DNA of 64,000 bases. Origin: an uncultured Oscillospiraceae bacterium. Lineage in GTDB: Bacteria > Bacillota > Clostridia > Oscillospirales > Oscillospiraceae. The stretch covers positions 1 through 64,000 of the forward strand of contig CANPXZ010000002.1 in assembly GCA_947587485.1 (NCBI GenBank), in the 5' to 3' direction. Shown piece after piece: positions 29,095-37,788 of the stretch. The notes beneath the pieces were generated by a model. It made no database searches and had not been told where the DNA came from. It saw nothing but the letters and a program-made list of their open reading frames with translations. The translations under genes and the position numbers were made by a program. Position 1 is the first letter of the stretch. Each line of letters opens with the position of its first letter.

Positions 29095-30176
29095 GAAGCA
29101 TCATCGACATCCTGGACCTGTCGGTGCAGGAGCTGGACGAGCTCACGGACACGGCCCTGGACATCATCGCCCACCCGGAGATCTACGCCCGGGCCTGCGA
29201 GGGGAAGAAGCTGGCCACGCTGTTTTTTGAGCCCTCCACCCGGACCCGGCTCAGCTTTGAGGCGGCCATGTACGAGCTGGGCGGCCATGTGCTCAGCGTG
29301 TCCGACGCCAACAACGCCTCCACCTATAAGGGGGAGAGCGTATCCGATACGGTCAAGATGGTGAGCTGCTACGCCGACATCATCGCCATGCGCCATCCCC
29401 GGGACGGGGCGGCGCTGGTGGCGGCCATGAACGCCTCCATCCCCGTCATCAACGGCGGCGACGGCGGCCACTGCCATCCCACCCAGACCCTGGCGGACCT
29501 TCTCACCATCCGCCGGGAGAAGGGCCGCTTCGACCACCTGACCGTGGGCATCTGCGGGGACTTGAAGTACGGCCGGACGGTGCACTCCCTGATCCACGCC
29601 ATGAGCCGGTATGAGGGCACCCGGTTCGTGCTCATCTCCCCGGCGGAGCTGCGCGTGCCCGCCCAGGTGCGGCGGGAGGTGCTGGAGAAATACGCCGTGC
29701 CCTATACCGAGACCGCCGACCTGGACGGGGCGATCCCGGAGCTGGACATCCTCTATATGACCCGCATCCAGCAGGAGCGCTTTTCCGACCCGGCCCAGTA
29801 TGAGCGGCTCAAGGACAGCTATATCCTCACGCCGGACAAGCTCGTCCCCGCCAAGCCGGACATGGCGATCCTGCACCCGCTGCCCCGGGTGAACGAGATC
29901 AGCGTGGCGGTGGACGCGGATTCCCGGGCGGCGTACTTCCGCCAGGCGCTGAACGGCAAGTATATGCGCATGGCCCTGATATTGAAGCTTTTGAAGGAGG
30001 CCAAGAACGACCGGCCCGCCGTGACGCTGCCGGAGGGCTGCGTGAGCGGCGGACACGTCTGCCGCAACCGGCGGTGCATCACCGTCACCGAGCGGGAACT
30101 TGCGCAGGTGTTCCGGCCGGACAGCAGCGAGCCGGGCGCATACCGGTGCCTCTACTGCGACGCGGCGGCGGAATGA
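29091..30176 (+). CDS. pyrB: Aspartate carbamoyltransferase catalytic chain with C-terminal PyrI-like zinc-binding extension
   Basis: FFEPSTRTRLSFE, HPTQTLADLLTI; C-terminal HVCRNRRCITVTERELAQVFRPDSSEPGAYRCLYCD (CX4C...CX2C). Confidence 0.93.
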   Translation: MRSIIDILDLSVQELDELTDTALDIIAHPEIYARACEGKKLATLFFEPSTRTRLSFEAAMYELGGHVLSVSDANNASTYKGESVSDTVKMVSCYADIIAMRHPRDGAALVAAMNASIPVINGGDGGHCHPTQTLADLLTIRREKGRFDHLTVGICGDLKYGRTVHSLIHAMSRYEGTRFVLISPAELRVPAQVRREVLEKYAVPYTETADLDGAIPELDILYMTRIQQERFSDPAQYERLKDSYILTPDKLVPAKPDMAILHPLPRVNEISVAVDADSRAAYFRQALNGKYMRMALILKLLKEAKNDRPAVTLPEGCVSGGHVCRNRRCITVTERELAQVFRPDSSEPGAYRCLYCDAAAE

Positions 30177-30184
30177 ACAGAATA

Positions 30185-30220
30185 CAGCGCCCGCTGCGGA
30201 AGACCTCCGCGCGGGCGCTG
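30185..30220 (+). terminator. Strong hairpin downstream of pyrB (terminator-like, no T-tract)
   Basis: cagcgcccgc / gcgggcgctg with inner gcgga/tccgc. Confidence 0.45.
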
Positions 30221-30238
30221 CCCATATGAAAAAACACC

Positions 30239-30267
30239 TTGCAAACAATGCATAGAGGCGCTATAAT
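30239..30267 (+). promoter_or_regulatory. SigA-type promoter upstream of structured RNA / LRR gene
   Basis: TTGCAA (30239) - 17 bp - TATAAT (30262). Confidence 0.75.
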
Positions 30268-30278
30268 AGACCCATAAC

Positions 30279-30494
30279 GGAACAATAAAGGCGGGACTTG
30301 GAGTGGTACCAACACCCCAAGCCCCTATGCAGGAGACGTGTCCTCTCCCACACAGCAGTATACTGCGCCCAGCTCATTATACCCGTTTGCCTTCCCATTT
30401 ACAAGGGAAAAGCAGATGGGTATGGCAGGCTATGTGTCGCGGCCTTTCATGCGGTGTAGGGAATCTTGATCCCCTGCGCCGCTTTTGTTGTTCC
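30279..30494 (+). ncRNA. Candidate structured RNA (about 216 nt) of unassigned class, in LRR gene leader or as independent sRNA
   Basis: 5' ggaacaataaaggcgg (30279-30294) pairs along all 16 nt (two G-U) with ccgcttttgttgttcc (30479-30494); internal hairpins at 30297-30321, 30355-30366, 30380-30422 and 30451-30482 (the last followed by TTTTGTTGTT). Confidence 0.6.
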
Positions 30495-30581
30495 GGCAGG
30501 AAAGCCCGGGGGCGCGTAAGCGCCCTCTGGGCCGGTACTGTCGTGAAAAGAACAACAAAAAATGAAAGGAAGGCAAACATC

Positions 30582-32831
30582 ATGGCAAAGCGCAGTTTAT
30601 GTATGCTCCTGGCGGTGGCGACGCTCTTCTCCCTGGCCGTCCCGGCATTCGCGGAGGAAGAGCCGGCGGAAGAGCCCGTCGTCACCGAGGAGCCCGTTGT
30701 CGAGGCGGCGGAAGAGCCCGTTGTGGAGGCAGCGGAGGAACCCATTGAGGAAGCTGCTCCTGTTGAGGCAGCAGAGGAACCCATTGAGGAAGCCGCCCCC
30801 GTCGAGGCGGCAGAAGAGCCGGAAATCACGGAGGTCCCGGAGCCGGTCGAAGAGCCGGAGCCCGCAACCATCGACGAACCCATGCCTGCGGCGGAGAGCG
30901 GCTCCTGCGGCGACGGCGTGACCTATACCCTGACGGACGACGGCCTTCTCACCATCTCCGGCAGCGGTGAGATCTACAGCTATAAGTTCAGTGACGACCC
31001 CGACGATCTCATTAATGATATAGACATCAAAACGGTCGTCATCGAAAGAGGTGTGACCGGCATCGGGGACAGTGCGTTTTACGGCTGCAAGTCGCTGACG
31101 GACGTGACGATCCCGGACAGCGTGACCAGCATCGGGGAGGAAGCGTTTTCCGGCTGCTCGTCTTTGACCAGCGTGACGATCCCGGCCAGCGTGACCAGTG
31201 TCGGGAACAATGTGTTTTCCAACTGCACATCCCTGACCAGTGCCACGATCCTTGGTGGTTCAGGCTCTGTCGATGATTGGTTCGCCGGCATCGACAGTTT
31301 GACCAATGTAACCATTGGTGAGGGCGTGACCAGCATCGGGGACTGGGCGTTTTTCGACTGCGAGTCCCTGACGAGTGTGACGATCCCGGCCAGTGTGACC
31401 AGCATCGGGGACTGGGCGTTTTCCGACTGCAAGTCCCTGACCAGCGTGACGATCCCGGCCAGTGTGACCAGCATCGGGGACTATGCATTTGACAGCTGCG
31501 AGTCCCTGACCAGCGTGACGCTCCCGTCCGGTGTGAGCATGGGGGACGAGGCGTTTTCCTACTGCGACTCCCTGACCAGCGTGACGATTATTGGTGGTTC
31601 AGGCTCTGTCGGTGATTGGTTCGCTGACTTCGACAGTTTGACCAATGTAACCATTGGTGAGGGCGTGACCAGCATTGGGGACTTTGCATTTGAGTCTTGC
31701 GATGGTCTGACGAGTGTGACGATCGGAAACGGCGTGACCTACATCGGCAACGCTGCGTTTGCCGGCTGCCAGTCCCTGACCAGCATCAAGCTCTCGGACA
31801 GCTTGACCAGCGTTAGACTGGACGTGTTTGCCGGCTGCAAGAGCTTGACGAACGTGACGATCCCGGCCGGCATGACCAGCATCGGGGGCCGCATGTTTGA
31901 TGATTGCTCTGGCTTGACGGACGTGACGATCTCCGAGGGCGTGACCAGCGTTGGGGCGTATGCGTTTAGGAGCTGCTCCGGCCTGACGAGCGTGACGGTC
32001 CCCGCCAGCGTGACCAGCATCGAGTTGGGTGCGTTTTTGTACTGCACAGCTCTGACCAGCGTAACGGTGCTGAACAAGAACTGCGACATCGAAGCGCCTG
32101 TGGACTATGGTATGTTTTTTGGCATGCAATATACGCTGCACGATCCCAAGACCGTGGTCATCCGCGGCTATACCGGTTCCACGGCCCAGACCTACGCGGA
32201 CAAATACGGCTATAAATTTGAGGCTCTTGACGCCACGCCCAAGCCTACCGCGACCCCAACGCCCGCGCCGGCTAAGCTTGCAACGCCTAAGATCACCAAG
32301 ATGGAGAACACCGCCAGCGGCTTGAAGGTGACCTGGGGGAAGGTGGACGGCGCGGTCCGGTACACGGTGTTCTACAAGCTCAAGGGGGCCTCGAAGTGGA
32401 CCAAGATCGGCACCACCACCGCCACCAGCTATACCCGCAAGGCCAAGGATTTAAAGAGCGGCAAGACCTATGTCTTCACCATCCGCTGCGTGAAAAACGA
32501 CAAAAAGACCTACACCAGCGACTATGACAAGGCCGGCAAGAGCCTGACCTACTACGCCGCGCCCACGGTGAAGATCAGCAAGGCGTCCAACGGCGGGATC
32601 AAGGTGACCTGGAACAAGGTGGCGGGAGCAAGCCGGTACATGGTGTACTATAAGGAAAACGGCGGCAGCTGGAAGAGGATCGGGACTACCACGGCTACCA
32701 GCTACACCCGGGCGGCGTCCAAGCTGAAAAACGGGGTGACCTATCAGTTCACGGTCCGGTGCGTGAAGAACGACAAAAAGACCATGCTGAGCTACTACAA
32801 GGCATCCAACAGTTTGAAGTACAAAAAGTGA
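30582..32831 (+). CDS. Secreted BspA-type leucine-rich-repeat (LRR_5) protein with two C-terminal FnIII-like domains
   Basis: Signal peptide; repeated LTSVTIPASVTSIGDWAFSDCKS units; C-terminal repeats ITKMENTASGLKVTWGKVDGAVRYTVFYK...; SD aaggaagg before ATG 30582. Confidence 0.9.
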   Translation: MAKRSLCMLLAVATLFSLAVPAFAEEEPAEEPVVTEEPVVEAAEEPVVEAAEEPIEEAAPVEAAEEPIEEAAPVEAAEEPEITEVPEPVEEPEPATIDEPMPAAESGSCGDGVTYTLTDDGLLTISGSGEIYSYKFSDDPDDLINDIDIKTVVIERGVTGIGDSAFYGCKSLTDVTIPDSVTSIGEEAFSGCSSLTSVTIPASVTSVGNNVFSNCTSLTSATILGGSGSVDDWFAGIDSLTNVTIGEGVTSIGDWAFFDCESLTSVTIPASVTSIGDWAFSDCKSLTSVTIPASVTSIGDYAFDSCESLTSVTLPSGVSMGDEAFSYCDSLTSVTIIGGSGSVGDWFADFDSLTNVTIGEGVTSIGDFAFESCDGLTSVTIGNGVTYIGNAAFAGCQSLTSIKLSDSLTSVRLDVFAGCKSLTNVTIPAGMTSIGGRMFDDCSGLTDVTISEGVTSVGAYAFRSCSGLTSVTVPASVTSIELGAFLYCTALTSVTVLNKNCDIEAPVDYGMFFGMQYTLHDPKTVVIRGYTGSTAQTYADKYGYKFEALDATPKPTATPTPAPAKLATPKITKMENTASGLKVTWGKVDGAVRYTVFYKLKGASKWTKIGTTTATSYTRKAKDLKSGKTYVFTIRCVKNDKKTYTSDYDKAGKSLTYYAAPTVKISKASNGGIKVTWNKVAGASRYMVYYKENGGSWKRIGTTTATSYTRAASKLKNGVTYQFTVRCVKNDKKTMLSYYKASNSLKYKK
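31252..31690 (+). repeat. Near-identical ~100-bp direct repeat within the LRR gene, offset 339 bp
   Basis: ttggtggttcaggctctgtcg.tgattggttcgc...tttgaccaatgtaaccattggtgagggcgtgaccagcat.gggga at 31252 and 31591. Confidence 0.85.
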
Positions 32832-32841
32832 GATAAAAATC

Positions 32842-32868
32842 AAACCCACCGGTCCGACCGGTGGGTTT
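32842..32868. terminator. Bidirectional terminator between convergent LRR and exonuclease genes
   Basis: 12-bp perfect stem aaacccaccggt / accggtgggttt, loop ccg. Confidence 0.85.
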
Positions 32869-32873
32869 GGTAT

Positions 32874-33833
32874 TTACTGGGGCTTTTTCCGGGTCCGTCT
32901 CCTGTGCCGGGGGTGGGCCTGGCGGTCCTGGAAGCTCTTGACCATGTCCTCGTCCGCCTGATAGAGCAGCCGGTTGGCGGTCCAGGAGCCGTCCTCGCCC
33001 TGGCGCAGACGGATGCGGCAGAGGTAGGAGCCGTGTTCGTCGCAGGTGGCCATGGACATATAGCGGCGGTCGCCCTGGCTGACCCAGCGGGTGCGCTCCA
33101 GGAGCTTCCCGCAGACCGGACACACGGCCTGGGCCTGCTCGGCGGCCTCCCAGAGGGTCTCGCGGCTGCTATAGGAGTCGGAAACGGAGTGCTCCAGGGG
33201 CACGGGGCCGTTTTGCGTCCCGTCCCCGTGAGTCTTGCGGGTCAGCTGGCGGACCAGGCTGTCATAATTGGCAAGGCCCCGGGCCATGTCCAGCCGGGAG
33301 CAGACCAGGGCGGTATTGTAAGCGTCCCCCAAAGCGTCGTGGGCCACCCGGGTCTGCTCGATGCCGAAGTGCTCCATGGCGGTCTCCAGAGATTTTTGGT
33401 TGCGTTCCGGGTCCTCGGTGAGCATGTTATAGACCAGCTGCAGGTTGATCCACTGGCCCATCCAGTCGATGTCCAAGTCGTGGATGATGCAGTTTTGCTC
33501 CATGATCCCGCTGTCGTCATAGCCCCAGGTCATGAAGGTACAGTCCGGCCCGCACCAGGCGAGAAACTGCTCCATGGCCTCGGGGAAGGGGACCCCGTGG
33601 GCCAGGCGGGCATTGTCGAAACCGGTGAGTTTTTTGACCTTGTAGTGCATCTTTTTGAACCACACCGGGCTCACGTCGCACTGGAATTCCTCGCCGGGAG
33701 TAAAGTCGTCGTTCAGCTTCACGGCGCCGATCTGGATGATCTCGCCCCGCAGATGGATGGGCAGGTGGTTGAAAACGGAGGATCTTGCGCTCATGGCCTG
33801 GTTCCATTCCAGGTCAATGACAATGTATGGCAT
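32874..33833 (-). CDS. DEDD-type 3'-5' exonuclease domain protein
   Basis: YIVIDLEWNQA, IIQIGAVKL, HDALGDAYNTALV (ExoI/II/III-like motifs). Confidence 0.85.
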   Translation of the reverse strand: MPYIVIDLEWNQAMSARSSVFNHLPIHLRGEIIQIGAVKLNDDFTPGEEFQCDVSPVWFKKMHYKVKKLTGFDNARLAHGVPFPEAMEQFLAWCGPDCTFMTWGYDDSGIMEQNCIIHDLDIDWMGQWINLQLVYNMLTEDPERNQKSLETAMEHFGIEQTRVAHDALGDAYNTALVCSRLDMARGLANYDSLVRQLTRKTHGDGTQNGPVPLEHSVSDSYSSRETLWEAAEQAQAVCPVCGKLLERTRWVSQGDRRYMSMATCDEHGSYLCRIRLRQGEDGSWTANRLLYQADEDMVKSFQDRQAHPRHRRRTRKKPQ

Positions 33834-33875
33834 GGTGTGTGTCCTTCCTGAATGCTTGTATGCGCACTGAACGAT

Positions 33876-33904
33876 ATTTTAACATATTTTCGAAAATATG
33901 ACAA
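33876..33904 (-). promoter_or_regulatory. Minus-strand promoter with embedded perfect 18-bp palindrome
   Basis: Minus strand TTGTCA - 17 bp - TAAAAT; catattttcgaaaatatg (33883-33900) is perfectly self-complementary. Confidence 0.65.
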
Positions 33905-33909
33905 TACAA

Positions 33910-33938
33910 TTGCACGAATCTTCCACATATGGTAGAAT
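33910..33938 (+). promoter_or_regulatory. SigA-type promoter of ddl-murF
   Basis: TTGCAC - 17 bp - TAGAAT. Confidence 0.65.
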
Positions 33939-33974
33939 GAAATAGGCGAGCAGTTCATTTCAGGAGGACATTGT

Positions 33975-35000
33975 ATGCGCATCGCGGTGCTTTGCGGAGG
34001 ACTTTCAAACGAACGGGACGTGTCGCTGTCCAGCGGCCGGGGCATCGCCCGGGCTTTGCGGGAGCTGGGCCATCAGACGGTGCTGCTGGACCTGTTCCTG
34101 GGCTGGACGGAGGAGCTTGCCGCAGTGGAGGATGTATTCGCCGCGAGGGACGAGGACAGCGCCTTTTCCGTGGCGGAGAGCGCCCCGGACCTGGCGGCGG
34201 TGCGGGCCATGCGGCCCGGCCAGGGCCTGATCGGCCCCCATGTGCTGGATATCTGCAAGGCGGCGGACATCGTGTTCCTGGCACTGCACGGCGAGGAAGG
34301 CGAGAACGGCAAGCTTCAGGCATATTTTGACATCAACGGCGTGCGCTATACCGGCAGCGGCTATCTGGGCAGCGCCCTGGCCATGAACAAGAGCGTGTCC
34401 AAGACCATGCTGCGGGCGGCGGGCGTGCCGGTGGCGGAGAGCGTCACCGTCCGCCGGGGGGAGGCCGCGCCCGTGCCGCCGTTCCCCTGTGTGGTGAAGC
34501 CCTGCTCCGGCGGCAGCAGCGTGGGCACCACCATCGTCCGGGGCCCGGAGGAATACGGCGCGGCCCTGGACCTGGCCTTTCAGTATGAGGACAGCGTGAT
34601 GGCCGAGCGGTTCATCGCCGGCCGGGAGCTGACCGTGGGCGTGCTGGACGGCAAGGCCATGCCCGTGACGGAGATCATCCCCAAGAGCGGATTTTACGAC
34701 TATAAGAACAAATACCAGCCAGGCATGACGGACGAACCCTGCCCCGCGCCCATCACGGCGGACCAGACCTCCGCCATCCAGGCGCTGGCGGAGAAGGTCT
34801 ACGACGTGCTGGGCCTGCAGGCGTATGGCCGTGTGGATTTCATCATGGGCCGGGACGGGGTGTTCTACTGTTTGGAGGCCAATACCCTCCCGGGCATGAC
34901 GCCTACCAGCCTGATCCCCCGGATGGGCCGGGCCATGGGCATGGACTACGGGACCCTGTGTCAGGCGCTCATCGACGCGTCTATGAAGAAATATCGGTGA
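33975..35000 (+). CDS. ddl: D-alanine--D-alanine ligase
   Basis: AVLCGGLSNERDVSLSSG, PCVVKPCSGGSSVGTTIV, LEANTLPGMTPTSLIPRM. Confidence 0.95.
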   Translation: MRIAVLCGGLSNERDVSLSSGRGIARALRELGHQTVLLDLFLGWTEELAAVEDVFAARDEDSAFSVAESAPDLAAVRAMRPGQGLIGPHVLDICKAADIVFLALHGEEGENGKLQAYFDINGVRYTGSGYLGSALAMNKSVSKTMLRAAGVPVAESVTVRRGEAAPVPPFPCVVKPCSGGSSVGTTIVRGPEEYGAALDLAFQYEDSVMAERFIAGRELTVGVLDGKAMPVTEIIPKSGFYDYKNKYQPGMTDEPCPAPITADQTSAIQALAEKVYDVLGLQAYGRVDFIMGRDGVFYCLEANTLPGMTPTSLIPRMGRAMGMDYGTLCQALIDASMKKYR

Positions 35001-35004
35001 GAGT

Positions 35005-36363
35005 ATGGAGCGTATGAAGCATTTGACGCCGGAGACGGTCGCGGCTGTCACCGGCGGGAGGATCAGCGGACCTGTCCCGGCGGGGGAGATCGTCTCCGTC
35101 ACCACGGACAGCCGGACCATCGAGCCCGGGTGCCTGTTCGCGGCCATCCCCGGCGCAAGGGTGGACGGGCACGATTTCATCCCCCAGGCGGCGAAAAAGG
35201 GCGCGGCATGCGCGCTGTGTGAGCGGACCGTGGACGCGGATATCTGCCAGATACAGGCGCCGGATACCCAGGCGGCTCTGCGGGCCCTGGCGGCCTGGTA
35301 CCGGGGGCAGTTCGACATCCCCTTCGTGGGCGTGACCGGCTCCGTGGGCAAGACCACCGCCAAGGAGATGATCGCCTCGGTGCTCTCCCAGCGGTTCAAC
35401 ACGCTGAAAACGGAAAAGAATTTTAACAATGAGCTTGGCGTGCCCCTGACGCTGTTTCGGCTCCGGGAGGGGCATGAGGCCGCCGTGGTGGAGATGGGCA
35501 TCTCCGGCTTCGGGGAGATGCGCCGCCTGGCGGAGATGGTCCGGCCCAGCATCGGCGTGTACACCCTCATTGGCGACGCCCACCTGGAATTTCTGGGAGA
35601 CCGGCCCGGGGTGCTCCGGGCCAAGGGCGAGATGGTGGAGCATATGGCCCCCGGCGGCGTCATCATCGCCAACGGCGACGACGAACTGCTGCGGGAGCAT
35701 GATTTCGGCCGCCGGACCGTGCTGTTCGGCCTGGGAGAAAACTGCGCCGTCCGGGCCGTGGACGCGGTCTCCGATGGGACGGAGGGCATGCGCTGCACGA
35801 TCCTGGCGGGGGACCGGCGTATCAGCGTGACCATCCCCGCCTTTGGGGAGCACATGGTCTACGCGGCGCTGATGGGTGCCGCAGTGGGTCTGGAGCTTGG
35901 CCTGACGGACGAAGAGATCGCCGCCGGCGTGGCCGCCTATGAGACAGTGGGCAGCCGGGGCCGGGTGCTCCGCGCTGGCGGCGTCACGGTTTTGGACGAC
36001 TGCTACAACGCAAACCCCACCAGTACCCGCAGCGCCATCGAGAGCCTGGCGCGGCTTCCCGGGCGGCACGTGGCCATTCTGGGGGACATGCGGGAGCTGG
36101 GTCCGGCGGGGCCGGAGCTGCACCGGCAGATCGGGGCCTTCGCGGCGAAAATGTGCGACGCGGTAGTCGCCTGCGGGCCGGAGGCAAAGGACATCGCCGA
36201 CGGCGCCGGCGGAGATACCCGCTGGTTCCCCTCGGCGGAGGAGCTGATACCGGCCCTGGGCGCTTTGGTGCGGCCGGGCGACGCCGTGCTGGTGAAGGCC
36301 AGCCGGGCCATGGGCTTTGAGAAGATCGTGAACGCGCTGACAGATACGAAGGCGGCAAAATAG
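35005..36363 (+). CDS. murF: UDP-N-acetylmuramoyl-tripeptide--D-alanyl-D-alanine ligase
   Basis: GVTGSVGKTTAKEMIASVL, LDDCYNANPTSTRSAIESL; follows ddl. Confidence 0.95.
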   Translation: MERMKHLTPETVAAVTGGRISGPVPAGEIVSVTTDSRTIEPGCLFAAIPGARVDGHDFIPQAAKKGAACALCERTVDADICQIQAPDTQAALRALAAWYRGQFDIPFVGVTGSVGKTTAKEMIASVLSQRFNTLKTEKNFNNELGVPLTLFRLREGHEAAVVEMGISGFGEMRRLAEMVRPSIGVYTLIGDAHLEFLGDRPGVLRAKGEMVEHMAPGGVIIANGDDELLREHDFGRRTVLFGLGENCAVRAVDAVSDGTEGMRCTILAGDRRISVTIPAFGEHMVYAALMGAAVGLELGLTDEEIAAGVAAYETVGSRGRVLRAGGVTVLDDCYNANPTSTRSAIESLARLPGRHVAILGDMRELGPAGPELHRQIGAFAAKMCDAVVACGPEAKDIADGAGGDTRWFPSAEELIPALGALVRPGDAVLVKASRAMGFEKIVNALTDTKAAK

Positions 36364-36416
36364 AAAGCCGCCGTGGGATAGAAGGACCCTTTGCCGGGCA
36401 TAAAAGGAGGCGCCAC

Positions 36417-37736
36417 ATGGCAAATATGCGCATGGATAAGATCCCGATGCCGGAGCAGGACCCCAAGGCAAGGATCGGAAACTTTGACGAGGCCGCTCTG
36501 GGCTATACGGCCGAGGCGGCGGTGGACGAGGCGAAGCGCTGTCTGAACTGCCGGGAGCCCCGGTGCGTGGAGGGGTGCCCCATGTCGGTCCCCATCCCGG
36601 CCTTCATCGAGAAGGTGGCGGAGGGGGACTTCAAGGCCGCCTATGAGAAGCTCTTCGCCGTGAGCAACCTGCCCGCTGTCTGCGGCCGGGTCTGCCCCCA
36701 GGAGGCCCTGTGCGAGGGCCGCTGCATCCGGGGCATCAAGGGCGAGCCGGTGGCCATCGGCCGCCTGGAGCGGTTCACGGCGGACTGGCACATCCAAAAC
36801 GGCGGCGCATCCCCCGACGACGGCTGCGCCGAGCCCAACGGTCACCGGGTGGCGGTGATCGGCTCAGGACCCGCCGGGCTCACCTGCGCGGGAGAGCTTG
36901 TCCGGCTGGGGTATGAGGTGACGGTCTACGAGACGATGGACCGGGCGGGGGGCCTGATGATGTTCGGCATCCCGGCGTTCCGGCTGCCCCGGTCCGTGGT
37001 GGAGATGGAGATCGTCCGGCTGGAGAGCCTGGGCGTGGAGATCATCACGGAGAGCACTGTGGGCAAAATGGACAGCGTGGACGAGCTTTTTGAGCAGGGC
37101 TTCGAGGCGGTGTTCATCGGCTCCGGCGCCGGGAAGGAGCAGAAGCTGGACATTCCCGGCGAGGACCTGCCGGGGGTGCTGTCCGCGAGGAATCTTCTCA
37201 TGCGGGCGGAGGAGCTGGAGCGGGACGCCCTGGGCGGAAAGCGCGTCGTGGTGGCCGGAGCGGGGGACATGGCCGTGGACGCGGCCCGTACGGCGCTGCG
37301 CCTTGGGGCGGCGGAGGTGTCCGTATTGTGCGGCGTGCCGGTAAACGAGCTTCCCGCCCGGCGCGAGGAGATACGCAGGGCCCGGGCGGAGGGCGTGCGG
37401 TTCCTGCCGGAGACGGCCCCAAAGGAGATTCTGGCCGGGGCGAACGGCCATGTGGCGACTGTGCTGGTGTCGGGACCGGACCGGGACAGCCTGGCGGCGG
37501 ACACGGTGGTGGTCGCCGTGGGAGCCGGACCGGACCCGCTGCTGCTGCGCACCACGCCGGGGCTGGACTCCACGGCCTCCGGCGGTATCGCGGCGGACCC
37601 GGTCACCGGCGCGACCAGCCGGGTGGGCGTGTTTGCCGGGGGCGACGCCGTCACCGGCGCGGCCACGGTCATCGCCGCCATGACGGCCGGGAAAAACGCC
37701 GCCGCCAGCATCCACAAGTACATACAGGGAAAATGA
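36417..37736 (+). CDS. gltA: Glutamate synthase (NADPH) small-subunit-like FAD oxidoreductase (GltA/GltD type)
   Basis: RCLNCREPRCVEGCPMSVPIPAFI and CGRVCPQEALCEGRCIRG Fe-S motifs, VAVIGSGPAGLTCAGEL; ATG 36417 or 36426. Confidence 0.88.
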   Translation: MANMRMDKIPMPEQDPKARIGNFDEAALGYTAEAAVDEAKRCLNCREPRCVEGCPMSVPIPAFIEKVAEGDFKAAYEKLFAVSNLPAVCGRVCPQEALCEGRCIRGIKGEPVAIGRLERFTADWHIQNGGASPDDGCAEPNGHRVAVIGSGPAGLTCAGELVRLGYEVTVYETMDRAGGLMMFGIPAFRLPRSVVEMEIVRLESLGVEIITESTVGKMDSVDELFEQGFEAVFIGSGAGKEQKLDIPGEDLPGVLSARNLLMRAEELERDALGGKRVVVAGAGDMAVDAARTALRLGAAEVSVLCGVPVNELPARREEIRRARAEGVRFLPETAPKEILAGANGHVATVLVSGPDRDSLAADTVVVAVGAGPDPLLLRTTPGLDSTASGGIAADPVTGATSRVGVFAGGDAVTGAATVIAAMTAGKNAAASIHKYIQGK

Positions 37737-37751
37737 GCAGGATATAACAGG

Positions 37752-37779
37752 GCCGGCAGCGGTTTCGCTGCCGGCTTTA
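37752..37779 (+). terminator. Rho-independent terminator
   Basis: gccggcagcg-gttt-cgctgccggc then ttta. Confidence 0.75.
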
Positions 37780-37788
37780 TCATAATAT

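Noticed and set aside
30303-30581. N-terminal 93 aa extension of the LRR ORF
   Set aside because: Lacks SD at its start, covers the structured RNA; a signal peptide and strong SD sit at ATG 30582.
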